A DNA stretch of 64,000 bases from an uncultured Halobacteriovorax sp. (GCA_913061265.1 CAJXVS010000006.1:62001-126000); one strand, 5' to 3'; counted from the stretch's first letter, positions 54,138-63,227 are shown. Numbers and translations: made by a program. The notes: generated from the letters alone by a model not told the origin.

Positions 54138-54902
54138 ATGAAAGCAAAGTCCCCAATCCTCATCTCAGTCCCTCATTCAGGAATCAAGTTCCCTGAAGAA
54201 GTTCGTAGCTATTACAAAGATAAGACCCTTAACTCTCCAGGAGATACCGATTGGTTTATTGACCAGCTCTATAGTTTCGCCCCTGAATTAGATATAGAAA
54301 TTGTAGTCGCTCCCTATTCTCGTTACGTTATAGATCTCAATAGAGACCCTGAGAGTAAGCAGCTCTATCAAGATTCAAGACAAGAGACAGGGCTTATTCC
54401 AAGTAAAAGTTTTTCAGGCGAAGAAATACTACTTAAAGAAATTAATCAAGAAGAGGCCCAAAGAAGATTAAATGCTTATTATTGGCCTTACTATAAAATG
54501 GTTCAAGAAAAGTTAGATGAGAGGATCGAGTTGTTTTCAAAATGTCTTCTCTTTGATGCCCATTCTATTAAGCGGCTTGTACCAAAGATCTCAAAAGACC
54601 CTTTCCCCGATATGATCATCGGTGATGCTGATGAAACCTCTGCCGATAAGAGTTTAATTGATTGCGCCTTAAGAAGCTTAAAAAAAGGGCCTTTTGAAGT
54701 GGCTCATAATCACCCCTTTAAAGGTGGACATATAACGAGGTACTTTGGAAAGAAGTCCCCCTCGCAGCATGCCCTCCAATTAGAAATGAGCCAAGACCTT
54801 TATATGAATGAGGAATCAATCAAGTATGATGAAGAGAAAGCTCCTCATGTTCGAGAGGTTTTGCGAGAAATGTTCAAGTCCCTCTTAAAGGAGTTAAGTT
54901 AA
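54138..54902 (+). CDS. hutG: N-formylglutamate amidohydrolase HutG
   Basis: 254 residues from ATG 54138; an in-frame TTG 18 bases upstream is rejected. Motifs ILISVPHSGIKFP, GDTDWFID, VVAPYSRYVIDLNRDPE, LFDAHSIKR and the late QLEMSQDLYM define the family. It cleaves N-formyl-L-glutamate to glutamate and formate, the last step of the five-step histidine pathway. hutF starts at the next base after the stop. No ribosome site precedes the ATG. hutH, hutU and hutI are not in the window. Confidence 0.93.
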   Translation: MKAKSPILISVPHSGIKFPEEVRSYYKDKTLNSPGDTDWFIDQLYSFAPELDIEIVVAPYSRYVIDLNRDPESKQLYQDSRQETGLIPSKSFSGEEILLKEINQEEAQRRLNAYYWPYYKMVQEKLDERIELFSKCLLFDAHSIKRLVPKISKDPFPDMIIGDADETSADKSLIDCALRSLKKGPFEVAHNHPFKGGHITRYFGKKSPSQHALQLEMSQDLYMNEESIKYDEEKAPHVREVLREMFKSLLKELS

Positions 54903-56183
54903 ATGAAAGTTTATAGGTTTGATAATATTCTTTTAAAGACAGGCTGGACTGAAGAGATCTACATAACTGTAGATGATGAAAAAGTTATTCAAAAGATTGA
55001 GACGACTCTACCTGAAGAAGAGATCTTTCCGAAAGAAGGTTACTTAATACCTGGCTTTCAAAACGCTCACTCTCATGCGTTTCAATATGCAATGGCCGGA
55101 ATTAACGAAGGGCTTAGCCCCGAAGCTAAGTCAGATGACTTCTGGAGCTGGCGTGAAAATATGTATTCCATTGCCTTAAAGATTAGCCCAGAAGAATTAG
55201 AGCAGGTGGCCACTGATCTTTATATCGAAATGGTCCGTCATGGTTATACTCACGTTGCTGAGTTTCATTATCTTCACCATGACTTTGAAGGAAATCCATA
55301 TGAGAACTTAAGTGAGATGAGTGAAAGGCTTATGAACGCTTCTGTAGCTGCGGGAATCTCTTTAACAATCATCCCCATGTTCTACCAAGTTGGAGGTTTC
55401 AACCTAGATGCCAACCCTAAGCAAAGACGCTTTATTTCTCAAACAGTTGATGAGTACCTCAACTTATTTGAAGAAGTTCAAAAAGCTTCAGAGAACTACA
55501 ATAACGTAAATGTGGGCATTGGCGTTCATTCCTTAAGAGCGGTAAAGCCTGAAGATATCATTAGTCTTTTCAAAAAGGCCCCCGCAGATATTCCTAAACA
55601 TCTTCATATCAGTGAACAAGAACAAGAGGTCAGAGATTGTGTGTCTCACTTAGGTAAAAGACCCGTAGAGTGGCTTTTAGAAAATGTAAACTTAGATGAA
55701 AACTTTCACTTAGTTCATGCTACTCATATTAACAAAGAAGAATTAGAAGGCATCATCAAGACAGGGGCTAATATTGTTTTATGCCCCAGTACCGAAGGCA
55801 ACCTAGGAGATGGGCTCTTTCCTCTTCTTGAATTCTTTAAAAAAGGTGGAGAATTCTCCATAGGAACAGATTCTCATATAGGACTAAGCCCTATGGAAGA
55901 ACTGCGTTGGCTTGATTATACCGTTCGCTTAATAGAAAAATCGAGAAACCCTCTATGCTTAAACGCTGGAGATTATAGTGGAGATATTCTCTATCATATG
56001 GCCTATCAGACAGGCCTTAAGGCCATGGGAGTCACGAAGGAAGATTACTTTGAGGTAGGAGAGAAGCTAAAAGGTTATTTGATAACTAAAGATAATACGC
56101 TTTTTAAGAACAAGCCTATTGAACACGTTCTTGGAACCTTAATTTATTCTGGTGGACCAGAGCATCTTGAAAGGCTTATTTAA
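54903..56183 (+). CDS. hutF: formimidoylglutamate deiminase HutF
   Basis: 426 residues. An amidohydrolase with the His56-His58 metal pair in GFQNAHSHAFQYAMAG, then HLHISEQEQEV (His), HATHI and the terminal metal Asp in IGTDSHIGLSP. HutF converts N-formimidoyl-L-glutamate to N-formyl-L-glutamate and ammonia, feeding HutG. Its presence means histidine is degraded by the five-step route. It overlaps the convergent ABC ATPase gene by 8 bases. Confidence 0.93.
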   Translation: MKVYRFDNILLKTGWTEEIYITVDDEKVIQKIETTLPEEEIFPKEGYLIPGFQNAHSHAFQYAMAGINEGLSPEAKSDDFWSWRENMYSIALKISPEELEQVATDLYIEMVRHGYTHVAEFHYLHHDFEGNPYENLSEMSERLMNASVAAGISLTIIPMFYQVGGFNLDANPKQRRFISQTVDEYLNLFEEVQKASENYNNVNVGIGVHSLRAVKPEDIISLFKKAPADIPKHLHISEQEQEVRDCVSHLGKRPVEWLLENVNLDENFHLVHATHINKEELEGIIKTGANIVLCPSTEGNLGDGLFPLLEFFKKGGEFSIGTDSHIGLSPMEELRWLDYTVRLIEKSRNPLCLNAGDYSGDILYHMAYQTGLKAMGVTKEDYFEVGEKLKGYLITKDNTLFKNKPIEHVLGTLIYSGGPEHLERLI

Positions 56184-56871
56184 TAAAAGAATCGATCTTA
56201 GATCTCTTCTCTTTTAAGTACTCAAAGACTTCTGGAATATTTCGATAATGATCAGTTTGATAGCTTCCATCACAATTCATTAAAGTGATTCGGTCACTAA
56301 GCTCAGCAGCCTCTTCAATTGAATGAGTCACAAGCAGTGTGGTTAGTTTCATCTTTGTAGAAATTTCTTTAATCTCACTGCGAAGTTCCTCTCTGAGTCC
56401 TTGATCTAAACTTGAAAAAGGCTCATCAAGAAGAAGCAGCTTAGGCCTTGTTGCTAATGTTCTAGCGATGGCCACTCTCTGTTGCTCTCCACCAGAGAGT
56501 TCATTGGGGTATTTCTTTCTTTTATCTTCAAGTTTGATCATTGAGAGGTACTTATCAATTTCATCCCCCTTCATGGCATACTTTATATTTTCTTCGACAT
56601 TCATATGAGGAAAAAGGCAATTTTCTTGAAAGACAATACCTATCTCACGGCGCTCACTAGGAATACCTTCCATAGAGACTTCATTAACGAGGATCTTTCC
56701 AGAATTAGGATTTAAGAAACCAGCAATTAAATGCAGGATAGTTGATTTTCCACAACCACTCTTTCCGAGAAGTGAATGAAACTCATTTTCTTCAAGACTT
56801 AGAGAGAAGTCCTCAAGGACTTTTATCTTTTCGTAATTAAATGTTAGGTCTTCTATTCTTAAATAGCTCAT
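56176..56871 (-). CDS. second iron-type ABC importer ATPase, short form
   Basis: 231 residues. Walker A GKSGCGKST, Q-loop IVFQENCLFPHM, signature LSGGEQQRVAIARTL, Walker B LLLLDEPFSSLD and His-switch VTHSIEE are intact. No TOBE domain follows, so it ends about 100 residues earlier than standard FbpC. Last gene of the operon, overlapping the permease by ATGA. Confidence 0.93.
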   Translation of the reverse strand: MSYLRIEDLTFNYEKIKVLEDFSLSLEENEFHSLLGKSGCGKSTILHLIAGFLNPNSGKILVNEVSMEGIPSERREIGIVFQENCLFPHMNVEENIKYAMKGDEIDKYLSMIKLEDKRKKYPNELSGGEQQRVAIARTLATRPKLLLLDEPFSSLDQGLREELRSEIKEISTKMKLTTLLVTHSIEEAAELSDRITLMNCDGSYQTDHYRNIPEVFEYLKEKRSKIDSFIK

Positions 56872-58445
56872 TTTTTATTTATAACCTTCTCACTAATATA
56901 AAGAGAAACCGCGCCCAAGGCTATGAGAAAAAGTGCACTGATTGATGCTCTCTCCCACTCTCCTTCAGAGGTTAATTCATAGACTCTTGTTGCCAGGGTA
57001 TTCACTCCAAAGGGTCTTAATATCAAAGTGATTGGCATCTCTTTAAAGACTTCTATCAAAACTAAAACAAAAGATGAAAGTAAAACCGGCTTTAAAAGCG
57101 GCAATTGAACCTTAAAAAAAGTAAAGCCCGTGGACTTGCCTAGAGAGATTGAAGACCAATCCATCTTCTTAGAAATTCCTGACATACCTCTGGCCATAAG
57201 CTCTGAGGGAACTGAGTAAAACTTTATCAAATAGGCTAAGAACAAAGCTAATAGAGATAAAAGACCTGAATAACTTATATTAACGGTTGAGAAAAAGGCC
57301 ATAATACTGACGGCCACAATACTTCCAGGAATAGCATAACCTAGCTTTGTAATAGGTAGGATTGAATTTTCTCTAGCCCCAAATTTAAACCTTTGAAAAT
57401 ACAGAAAAAGTAGACTGATAAAATTTATTGAAAAAGCAACGACGCTTCCTATAATGAGAGTTTCTCCTATCAAGAGAAAATAGTCGCTATCAAGCTCTAC
57501 CTTTATAGCTTCAAGGGACCAAATCAATAATTGAGATACAGGAAAGAAAACAGAGAAGGCAGCATAGGTTATAACTAAAAGATAAACGATCTTTTTACTC
57601 AATCCTTTTAATTCTAGTAGGATGATATCTTCTTGAAGCTTAGACTTCCCTTCTTTAACTCTAAATTTATACTGGCTAATCAAGTACAAGATTAAGGCAA
57701 AAACTGTTGGAAACAAGCTTAGCTTTACTGCCGTATTGATTGAGAAGAGGCTTATCCAAGCGTGATAGATAGCTGTCGAGAATGTCTCATAATTGAAAAC
57801 TGATACGCCCCCGAAGTCACAAAAGACTTCAAGGCAAACAAGTATTCCCCCTGAGAGTAACCAGGGTAGGGCTTGAGGAAAAACAATTGTTCGAGCAATT
57901 TGATTTGGAGTCTTTCCTAATGACCTCGCGCTCAAAAAAAGCTTTCTATCCATAGCTCCAAAACATGATTTTAAATACAAATAGATGTAAGGACTAAGAG
58001 CAAGAGAGAAGACAAAGGCCACTCCTAAGACAGACTTAATATCAATATAGCTTAGGATATTTATTCCGAGGTTATTTCTTATAAACGAGGGAATAAGCCC
58101 ACTATATTCCAAGCTTCCAACGTAAACAAAACCTAAAACATAGAGAGGAAAGATGAGAGGCATCACAAATAAAAGATGAAGCGCTCCTTTGTGTTTAATA
58201 TTTGAGAAACTAATTAAGTAAGCTTGTGAAAAACCTAGAAGACTTGAGAATAAAACTGTGAGGAAAGCTAAAAGAATTGTATCTCTAGTTAAGTCCCACA
58301 ACATTGAATCGAGAATATAGGCCCAGGTTTCCTGATCTGATAGGCTTCCGCTAAAAAAAGATTGGCCCAATATAAAAATGATTGGGCCAAAGATAAAAAA
58401 GAGAAATAATAAGAGGTAAGCCTTATAGCTTAAATGCCTGAGCAT
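56868..58445 (-). CDS. second iron-type ABC importer permease (FbpB-like)
   Basis: 525 residues with about 12 membrane helices in two halves. The cytoplasmic EAA-type loops read ARSLGKTPNQIARTIVFPQ in the first half and MSGISKKMDWSSISLGKS (less conserved) in the second. Its layout is that of FbpB. It overlaps both neighbours (TAATG with the binding protein, ATGA with the ATPase). Confidence 0.92.
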   Translation of the reverse strand: MLRHLSYKAYLLLFLFFIFGPIIFILGQSFFSGSLSDQETWAYILDSMLWDLTRDTILLAFLTVLFSSLLGFSQAYLISFSNIKHKGALHLLFVMPLIFPLYVLGFVYVGSLEYSGLIPSFIRNNLGINILSYIDIKSVLGVAFVFSLALSPYIYLYLKSCFGAMDRKLFLSARSLGKTPNQIARTIVFPQALPWLLSGGILVCLEVFCDFGGVSVFNYETFSTAIYHAWISLFSINTAVKLSLFPTVFALILYLISQYKFRVKEGKSKLQEDIILLELKGLSKKIVYLLVITYAAFSVFFPVSQLLIWSLEAIKVELDSDYFLLIGETLIIGSVVAFSINFISLLFLYFQRFKFGARENSILPITKLGYAIPGSIVAVSIMAFFSTVNISYSGLLSLLALFLAYLIKFYSVPSELMARGMSGISKKMDWSSISLGKSTGFTFFKVQLPLLKPVLLSSFVLVLIEVFKEMPITLILRPFGVNTLATRVYELTSEGEWERASISALFLIALGAVSLYISEKVINKK

Positions 58446-59437
58446 TACTTATAGCGAACTTCTCTCATTAACTTAATAGCATCCTTTTGTAGGACTCCAG
58501 CATTTGAGAGGTTAAAGCTCTTATTAGGTTTAAAGCTTCCCCATGATTTGGTTACTTTTGATTCAGGAAATAAATTATTGATTGGATATTCCATATTAAC
58601 TTGAGCAAATGATTTCTGAGCAGTCCTACTTGAAAGCCACTCTATCAGTTTTCTAGCTTCGTCTTTATTTTTTGAAGTCTTTAATACTCCAGCTCCAGAG
58701 ACATTTACATGAACTCCATAACTATTTTCTTGATTTGGCCAAAAAAGTTTAAGCGGTAACTTTGGAGACTTCTTCATCAGCCTTCCATAATAATAAGTAT
58801 TAACAATGCCAGCATCACATTGTCCTGCAGCTACGGCCTTAAGAACTGCTGTATCATTAGGAAATATTTCAACAGTGTTATTGACCCAGCCCTTTACAAC
58901 AGCTTTAGCTTTATTACTTCCAAGCTCTGAGATCAACATGGCCACAAGAGATTGGTTATAAACTTTTTTAGAAGTCCTAAGACAAAGTCTTCCCTTCCAT
59001 TTTGAATCAGCTAATCCTTCGTATGAAGTGAGCTCACCCTTAGCTACTTTTGATGTGTTAAAAGCGATGGTTCTTGCTCTTACTGAAAGACCAAACCATC
59101 TTCCTTTTTCATCTCTTAGGTTAAAGGGAACATTCTTTCTAAGTTTATTAGAGCTGATTGATTCTAATAACCCTTCCTTCCCAGCAAACCAAAGGTTCCC
59201 AGCATCGACGGTCATAAAGATATCCGCTGGAGACTTCTCTCCTTCAGCCTTGATACTTTGAATAAGAGCAGCTGCTTTACCCGTCTTATAGACAACCTTT
59301 ACGCCTGTCTCGATGGTGTATTGCTTAAAGATATCTTTAATGAGGTGCTCTTTTCTTGAAGTATAGACAACCACATCTTTGGCAAAAGTATTGAGGCAAA
59401 AGAGGATGGGAAAAATGACAGCGATATATTTTAACAT
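58445..59437 (-). CDS. ferric-iron binding protein (FbpA/FutA-like)
   Basis: 330 residues; AAGGAG precedes the ATG. Signal peptide MLKYIAVIFPILFCLNTFA. The body is a periplasmic ferric-binding protein: VVVYTSRKEHLIKDIFKQYT, DIFMTVDAGNLW, KWKGRLCLR and GIVNTYYYGRL, whose adjacent Tyr are the iron ligands of FbpA/FutA. The substrate is therefore probably Fe3+. It heads the operon and is preceded by a promoter overlapping two copies of the shared palindrome. Confidence 0.93.
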   Translation of the reverse strand: MLKYIAVIFPILFCLNTFAKDVVVYTSRKEHLIKDIFKQYTIETGVKVVYKTGKAAALIQSIKAEGEKSPADIFMTVDAGNLWFAGKEGLLESISSNKLRKNVPFNLRDEKGRWFGLSVRARTIAFNTSKVAKGELTSYEGLADSKWKGRLCLRTSKKVYNQSLVAMLISELGSNKAKAVVKGWVNNTVEIFPNDTAVLKAVAAGQCDAGIVNTYYYGRLMKKSPKLPLKLFWPNQENSYGVHVNVSGAGVLKTSKNKDEARKLIEWLSSRTAQKSFAQVNMEYPINNLFPESKVTKSWGSFKPNKSFNLSNAGVLQKDAIKLMREVRYK

Positions 59438-59471
59438 TTGGTTCTCCTTTTAAACTTTATCTAATAATAGG

Positions 59472-59500
59472 TTTCTACTCAGGGTAGTCGCCATTGTCAA
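59472..59500 (-). promoter_or_regulatory. promoter of second ABC importer
   Basis: Minus strand TTGACA, 17 bases, TAGAAA. The -35 lies in the first of two palindromes at 59496-59524. Confidence 0.5.
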
Positions 59501-59524
59501 ACCATTGTTTGACATATGAAACTA
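59496..59524. promoter_or_regulatory. double palindromic operator at iron importer
   Basis: GTCAAAC-CATT-GTTTGAC runs directly into TTGTTTGACATATGAAACTA, which matches the palindrome at 53530 at 18 of 20 positions. The half-boxes are spaced about 10-11 bases apart, on one face of the helix. It overlaps the -35 of the importer operon. Confidence 0.65.
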
Positions 59525-59634
59525 GTTTAATCAGTGACCTTATCTGTAGATAAAACGTCCCTACAATTAACGCGTAGGACAAAGCTATTTATCAAGGCTT
59601 CTTTTGAGAAAGGTTGTTTGATTTTAGGACTAAG

Positions 59635-59679
59635 AATAAAAAGGCCTCGGATACCAAGGTCTTCTCCCTTGGTCCCGAG
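59635..59679 (-). terminator. Rho-independent terminator after small exported protein
   Basis: A long stem (CTCGG and ACCAAGG pairing with CCTTGGT and CCGAG, small bulge) followed on the minus strand by TTTTTATTCTT. Confidence 0.88.
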
Positions 59680-59697
59680 TTGATTGAGGTATTCTAT

Positions 59698-60006
59698 TTA
59701 ATCAAAGGTGATCACATCATTTCTATCTTTAACGAGAATTCCAGAGAACTCACCGCCAAAACGATAGAGGCAATGATCATGGTAACCAGCCTCGTATTGA
59801 ACAGTGCTTTCTTCGATTTCATTTTTAGTTAGTGGGCATAGTGCATGCTCATTGATGACATCAATGCTTACTTTATAAAAACAAACATCTCCCATCTTTC
59901 TAACAGATTCAATGCTTCCCATTACTTGAGCTTCGTAAGTATTACACTCAGAACTATGAGCGCTTAAGCCTAAAAGTAAAAAGGCGGTCGTGATTAAGAT
60001 TTTCAT
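59698..60006 (-). CDS. small exported protein of unknown function
   Basis: 102 residues; AAGGAG precedes the ATG. Signal peptide MKILITTAFLLLGLSAHS. The mature part has four Cys (ECNTYEA, DVCFYKV, ALCPLTK, DHCLYRF), enough for two disulfides, and beta-strand character. No family recognised. It has its own terminator, so it is a single-gene unit between the molybdoenzyme and the iron importer. Confidence 0.78.
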   Translation of the reverse strand: MKILITTAFLLLGLSAHSSECNTYEAQVMGSIESVRKMGDVCFYKVSIDVINEHALCPLTKNEIEESTVQYEAGYHDHCLYRFGGEFSGILVKDRNDVITFD

Positions 60007-60100
60007 TTAGATCTCCTTAAAGTTTTTTTTACAACTATCAAGGACCACTTCAAGAGACAATAGAAAAAAGGTTTTTCATGCACCAAGAATTGTGAATCTT

Positions 60101-62377
60101 TCACACTTTAGAATCAGACTTAGTTAAGCTAATCAAAACAGACTTTGAAGTCGGTGTCATGCTTCTTAAAGCGTAGCTATCTATGGGAATAAGCGGATTG
60201 GCCTCTGGGAAATAAGTCGCCACGCTTGATCTTGGAATATCATATTCCACGACGAAAAATCTTTCAACGCTTCTCAATACTCCATTAAATTTACTATGAA
60301 GATCAACCTGCTGCCCCTGCGTAAGATCAGCATCTCTCATGTCTTCTTTATTCATAAGAATCACTCGCCGCCCTAGTTTTATGCCGCGGTAGCGGTCCTC
60401 TAGTCCATAGACCGTAGTGTTGAATTGATCATGAGTTCTAATCGTCATCATCATATAATGATCTTTAGGAACTGAGTTATCCGGCATGGGATGAACAAAG
60501 AGGTTGGCCTTGCCATTGATTGTTTCAAAGCGGCGCTCATCCCTTGGAGGATTAGGCAGAGAGAAGCCTCCTGGCTCTCTTACTTTTTTATTATAGTTTT
60601 CAAAACCAGGAATGGTCTTAGCAATCATCTCCCTGATTTCATCATAGTCCATCTTCAAGTTATCCCACTTAACTGAATCTTCAGGTAGTAACTCTTTTGC
60701 TAAGAGGCAGACGATCTCAGGCTCACTCTTAAGAAAATTTGAAGCTGCCTTTAGATGACCTGTTGATTGATGAACTATCCCCATGGAGTTCTCCACAGTG
60801 ACAAACTGACCGAGGTCTCTCTCTGTTCTTCCGAGGCATGGTAGAATGATGGCCTTCTTTCCTGTGACTAGATGAGAGCGGTTAAGTTTTGTTGAGACTT
60901 GAACTGTTAGCCTTGTTTTAGTTAAGGCCTTTGCAGTGAACTCTGTATCAGGAGTGGCGCTTAGAAAATTACCACCCATGGCGAAGAAGACCTTGCCTTT
61001 ACCTTCGCTCATGGCCTCTATGGCCTGAACTACATTATAGCCGTGCTCCCGTGGGGACTTCATTTGAAAATTCTTGTCGAGTTGATCTAAAAAGGAATTT
61101 TTTGGCGCTTCCCAGATTCCCATGGTGCGATCACCTTGGACATTGGAATGTCCCCTGACAGGACAAGCGCCGGCCCCAGGTTTTCCCATGGAGCCTTTTA
61201 AGAGAAGAAGGTTTAAGACTTCTTGGATGTTTCCGACTGCGTTTCTGTGTTGGGTGAGGCCCATCGCCCAGCAACCGATAATGCGTTTACTTTTCGCAAT
61301 GATCTTACTGGCCTTAATGATCTCGTCCTTAGAGACGCCGGAGTGCTTGGTAATTGAATCCCAACTTTGCTTTTTAATATCTTCGATGACTTCATAACTA
61401 CCTTCCGTATAAGAATTAATAAATTCGTGGTCTAATACTTTGCCTGAGTCTTTCTCTTCGGCTTCTAACAGCCCTTTCATTAGACCTTTTGTTAGGGCAA
61501 CATCCCCATTGATCCTGATTTGAAGCAGTTGGGTGGTCAATTTTGTACCACTGCCAAGCAGCAAATGCACGTCCTTAGGATGTATAAATCTATCAGTTCC
61601 CACCTCTTTAAGGGGGTTTATTGTAATAATTTTAGCCCCCCTACGTGCAGCTGACTGAAGACTAGTCAGCATTCTAGGGTGGTTAGTGCCCGGATTCTGG
61701 CCATATATGAGAATACAGTCCGCGAGATCGAAATCTTCAAGGGTTACAGTGCCTTTTCCGATGCCAATAGACTCGGTCATGGCGACGCCACTTGATTCAT
61801 GGCACATATTGGAGCAATCAGGCAGATTATTGGTTCCAAACTTTCTAATCATCAATTGATAGAGAAAGGCCGCTTCATTAGAAGTTCTTCCGCTAGTATA
61901 GAAGATGGCCTCATTAGGATCATCAAGGGCCTTAAGCTCACTGGCTATGGTTTTAAAAGCTTCTTCCCACGAGATCATCTCATAGTGAGAACTTCCCTCT
62001 TTGAGCTGCATAGGATGAGTTAAGCGTCCCTGAAGCCCTAACCAATAATCAGATTTCTTAGCTAGTTCATTGATAGAATACTTTTGAAAGAAGCTGGGAG
62101 TAATCCTCGCTTTAGTTGCCTCTTCGGCTATGGCCTTGGCACCGTTTTCACAGAACTCTGCCACTGATCTATTCTTAGGTTCAGGCCAAGCACAACCAGG
62201 ACAATCAAAGCCACCGACTTGGTTTATCTTTCTAAGACTGGAGATAGAGTTTAGGGGACCCACTTTTTTAAAAGTATGGGACAGAGAAGAAAGCACAGCT
62301 GGAATTCCTCCGGCTTTTGTACTTAGTTCACTAACTTCAATATCTTCTGGTTTCTCCTGGGGAGTTTTCCATTTCAT
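60101..62377 (-). CDS. FdhF/YdeP-family molybdopterin oxidoreductase
   Basis: 758 residues. FDCPGCAWP (Cys59, Cys62) is the reduced N-terminal Cys motif of the YdeP group. The SNMCHESSGVAM segment places Cys192 where formate dehydrogenase H has selenocysteine. MGK PGAGACPVRGHSNVQGDR and the C-terminal molybdopterin-binding domain (TTVYGLEDRYRG) follow. These are cytoplasmic and need bis-MGD. Formate oxidation is likely by homology but not proven for YdeP-type members. The gene overlaps fdhD by 41 bases. Confidence 0.9.
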   Translation of the reverse strand: MKWKTPQEKPEDIEVSELSTKAGGIPAVLSSLSHTFKKVGPLNSISSLRKINQVGGFDCPGCAWPEPKNRSVAEFCENGAKAIAEEATKARITPSFFQKYSINELAKKSDYWLGLQGRLTHPMQLKEGSSHYEMISWEEAFKTIASELKALDDPNEAIFYTSGRTSNEAAFLYQLMIRKFGTNNLPDCSNMCHESSGVAMTESIGIGKGTVTLEDFDLADCILIYGQNPGTNHPRMLTSLQSAARRGAKIITINPLKEVGTDRFIHPKDVHLLLGSGTKLTTQLLQIRINGDVALTKGLMKGLLEAEEKDSGKVLDHEFINSYTEGSYEVIEDIKKQSWDSITKHSGVSKDEIIKASKIIAKSKRIIGCWAMGLTQHRNAVGNIQEVLNLLLLKGSMGKPGAGACPVRGHSNVQGDRTMGIWEAPKNSFLDQLDKNFQMKSPREHGYNVVQAIEAMSEGKGKVFFAMGGNFLSATPDTEFTAKALTKTRLTVQVSTKLNRSHLVTGKKAIILPCLGRTERDLGQFVTVENSMGIVHQSTGHLKAASNFLKSEPEIVCLLAKELLPEDSVKWDNLKMDYDEIREMIAKTIPGFENYNKKVREPGGFSLPNPPRDERRFETINGKANLFVHPMPDNSVPKDHYMMMTIRTHDQFNTTVYGLEDRYRGIKLGRRVILMNKEDMRDADLTQGQQVDLHSKFNGVLRSVERFFVVEYDIPRSSVATYFPEANPLIPIDSYALRSMTPTSKSVLISLTKSDSKV

Positions 62378-63218
62378 AGATTCTTACTCGGTCACTTCCG
62401 GAATAGACATTCATCTTTCCGTTTCTTAAAAAACCCACAAGGGTAATATTTAATTTCTTAGCTAATTCAACGGCCAAAGAACTTGGGGCGCCGATGGCAG
62501 CAACAATAGAGATCCCTGCCATAGAAGCTTTTTGTATCAATTCAAAGCTGGCCCTTCCGCTTAATAAAAGAACCAAATTCTTAAGAGGGAGCTCAAGACC
62601 CTCACGCAATGAAGCTCCTATCACTTTATCTAAAGCATTATGGCGCCCAACATCTTCACGAAGAAGAGTTACTTCACCTCGCGCATCAAAGAGAGCACTA
62701 GCATGAAGACCACCTGTATGAGCGAAGACTTTTTGCGCTTCATCTAAGGCCTTTGGTAAGTGGTACAAAAACTCCTGAGAAATCTCAAGGCCACCTTCAA
62801 TACAGTCGCTATAAGGATTTTGAGTCATCAAGGCTTCAATACTCGTCTTGCCACAAACGCCGCAAGAAGAACTGGTATAAAAATGTCTTTCTAACTTTGA
62901 AAGATCTATTTTTGCATCATCTCTTAAAAAGAGCCTAACAATATTGCCCTTATCTCCGCAGTGTTTAATCTCTTCAACTTGATCAACGGACTTGATGATG
63001 CCTTCAGAAAATAAAAAGCCGAAGGCCAAGTCAAAGTCAGAGCCTGGAGTTCGCATCGTTATGGAGACGGTCTTCTCTTCGCGGCTCCTATGCATGCCGC
63101 GGCTTTTTGAATAGTTCAGCCTGATCTCTAAGGGCTCTTCAATCGCCACCTGATCACTTAGGCCTAGGGCCACGGAACCGGTTAATCTGAGAATAGGGAG
63201 TTCAATTGTCTCTTTCAT
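62337..63218 (-). CDS. fdhD: formate dehydrogenase sulfurtransferase FdhD
   Basis: 293 residues. It has EEPLEIRLN, RTPGSDFDLAFGFLFSEGII, the sulfur-carrying Cys pair SSCGVCG (Cys119, Cys122), HTGGLHASALF and REDVGRHNALDKVIG. FdhD passes sulfur from IscS to the molybdenum cofactor before insertion into formate dehydrogenase. It overlaps the molybdoenzyme gene downstream, which points to that enzyme as its target. Confidence 0.95.
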   Translation of the reverse strand: MKETIELPILRLTGSVALGLSDQVAIEEPLEIRLNYSKSRGMHRSREEKTVSITMRTPGSDFDLAFGFLFSEGIIKSVDQVEEIKHCGDKGNIVRLFLRDDAKIDLSKLERHFYTSSSCGVCGKTSIEALMTQNPYSDCIEGGLEISQEFLYHLPKALDEAQKVFAHTGGLHASALFDARGEVTLLREDVGRHNALDKVIGASLREGLELPLKNLVLLLSGRASFELIQKASMAGISIVAAIGAPSSLAVELAKKLNITLVGFLRNGKMNVYSGSDRVRIYEMENSPGETRRY

Positions 63219-63227
63219 AGAAACGAA

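Noticed and set aside
59614-59832. Plus-strand open frame of 72 residues
   Set aside because: It crosses the terminator hairpin at 59646-59679 and runs opposite to the well-supported exported-protein gene at 59698-60006, which has a ribosome site and signal peptide.
60101-62377. Selenocysteine (in-frame TGA) in the formate dehydrogenase-like gene
   Set aside because: The selenocysteine position is a normal Cys codon (Cys192) and the frame is uninterrupted.
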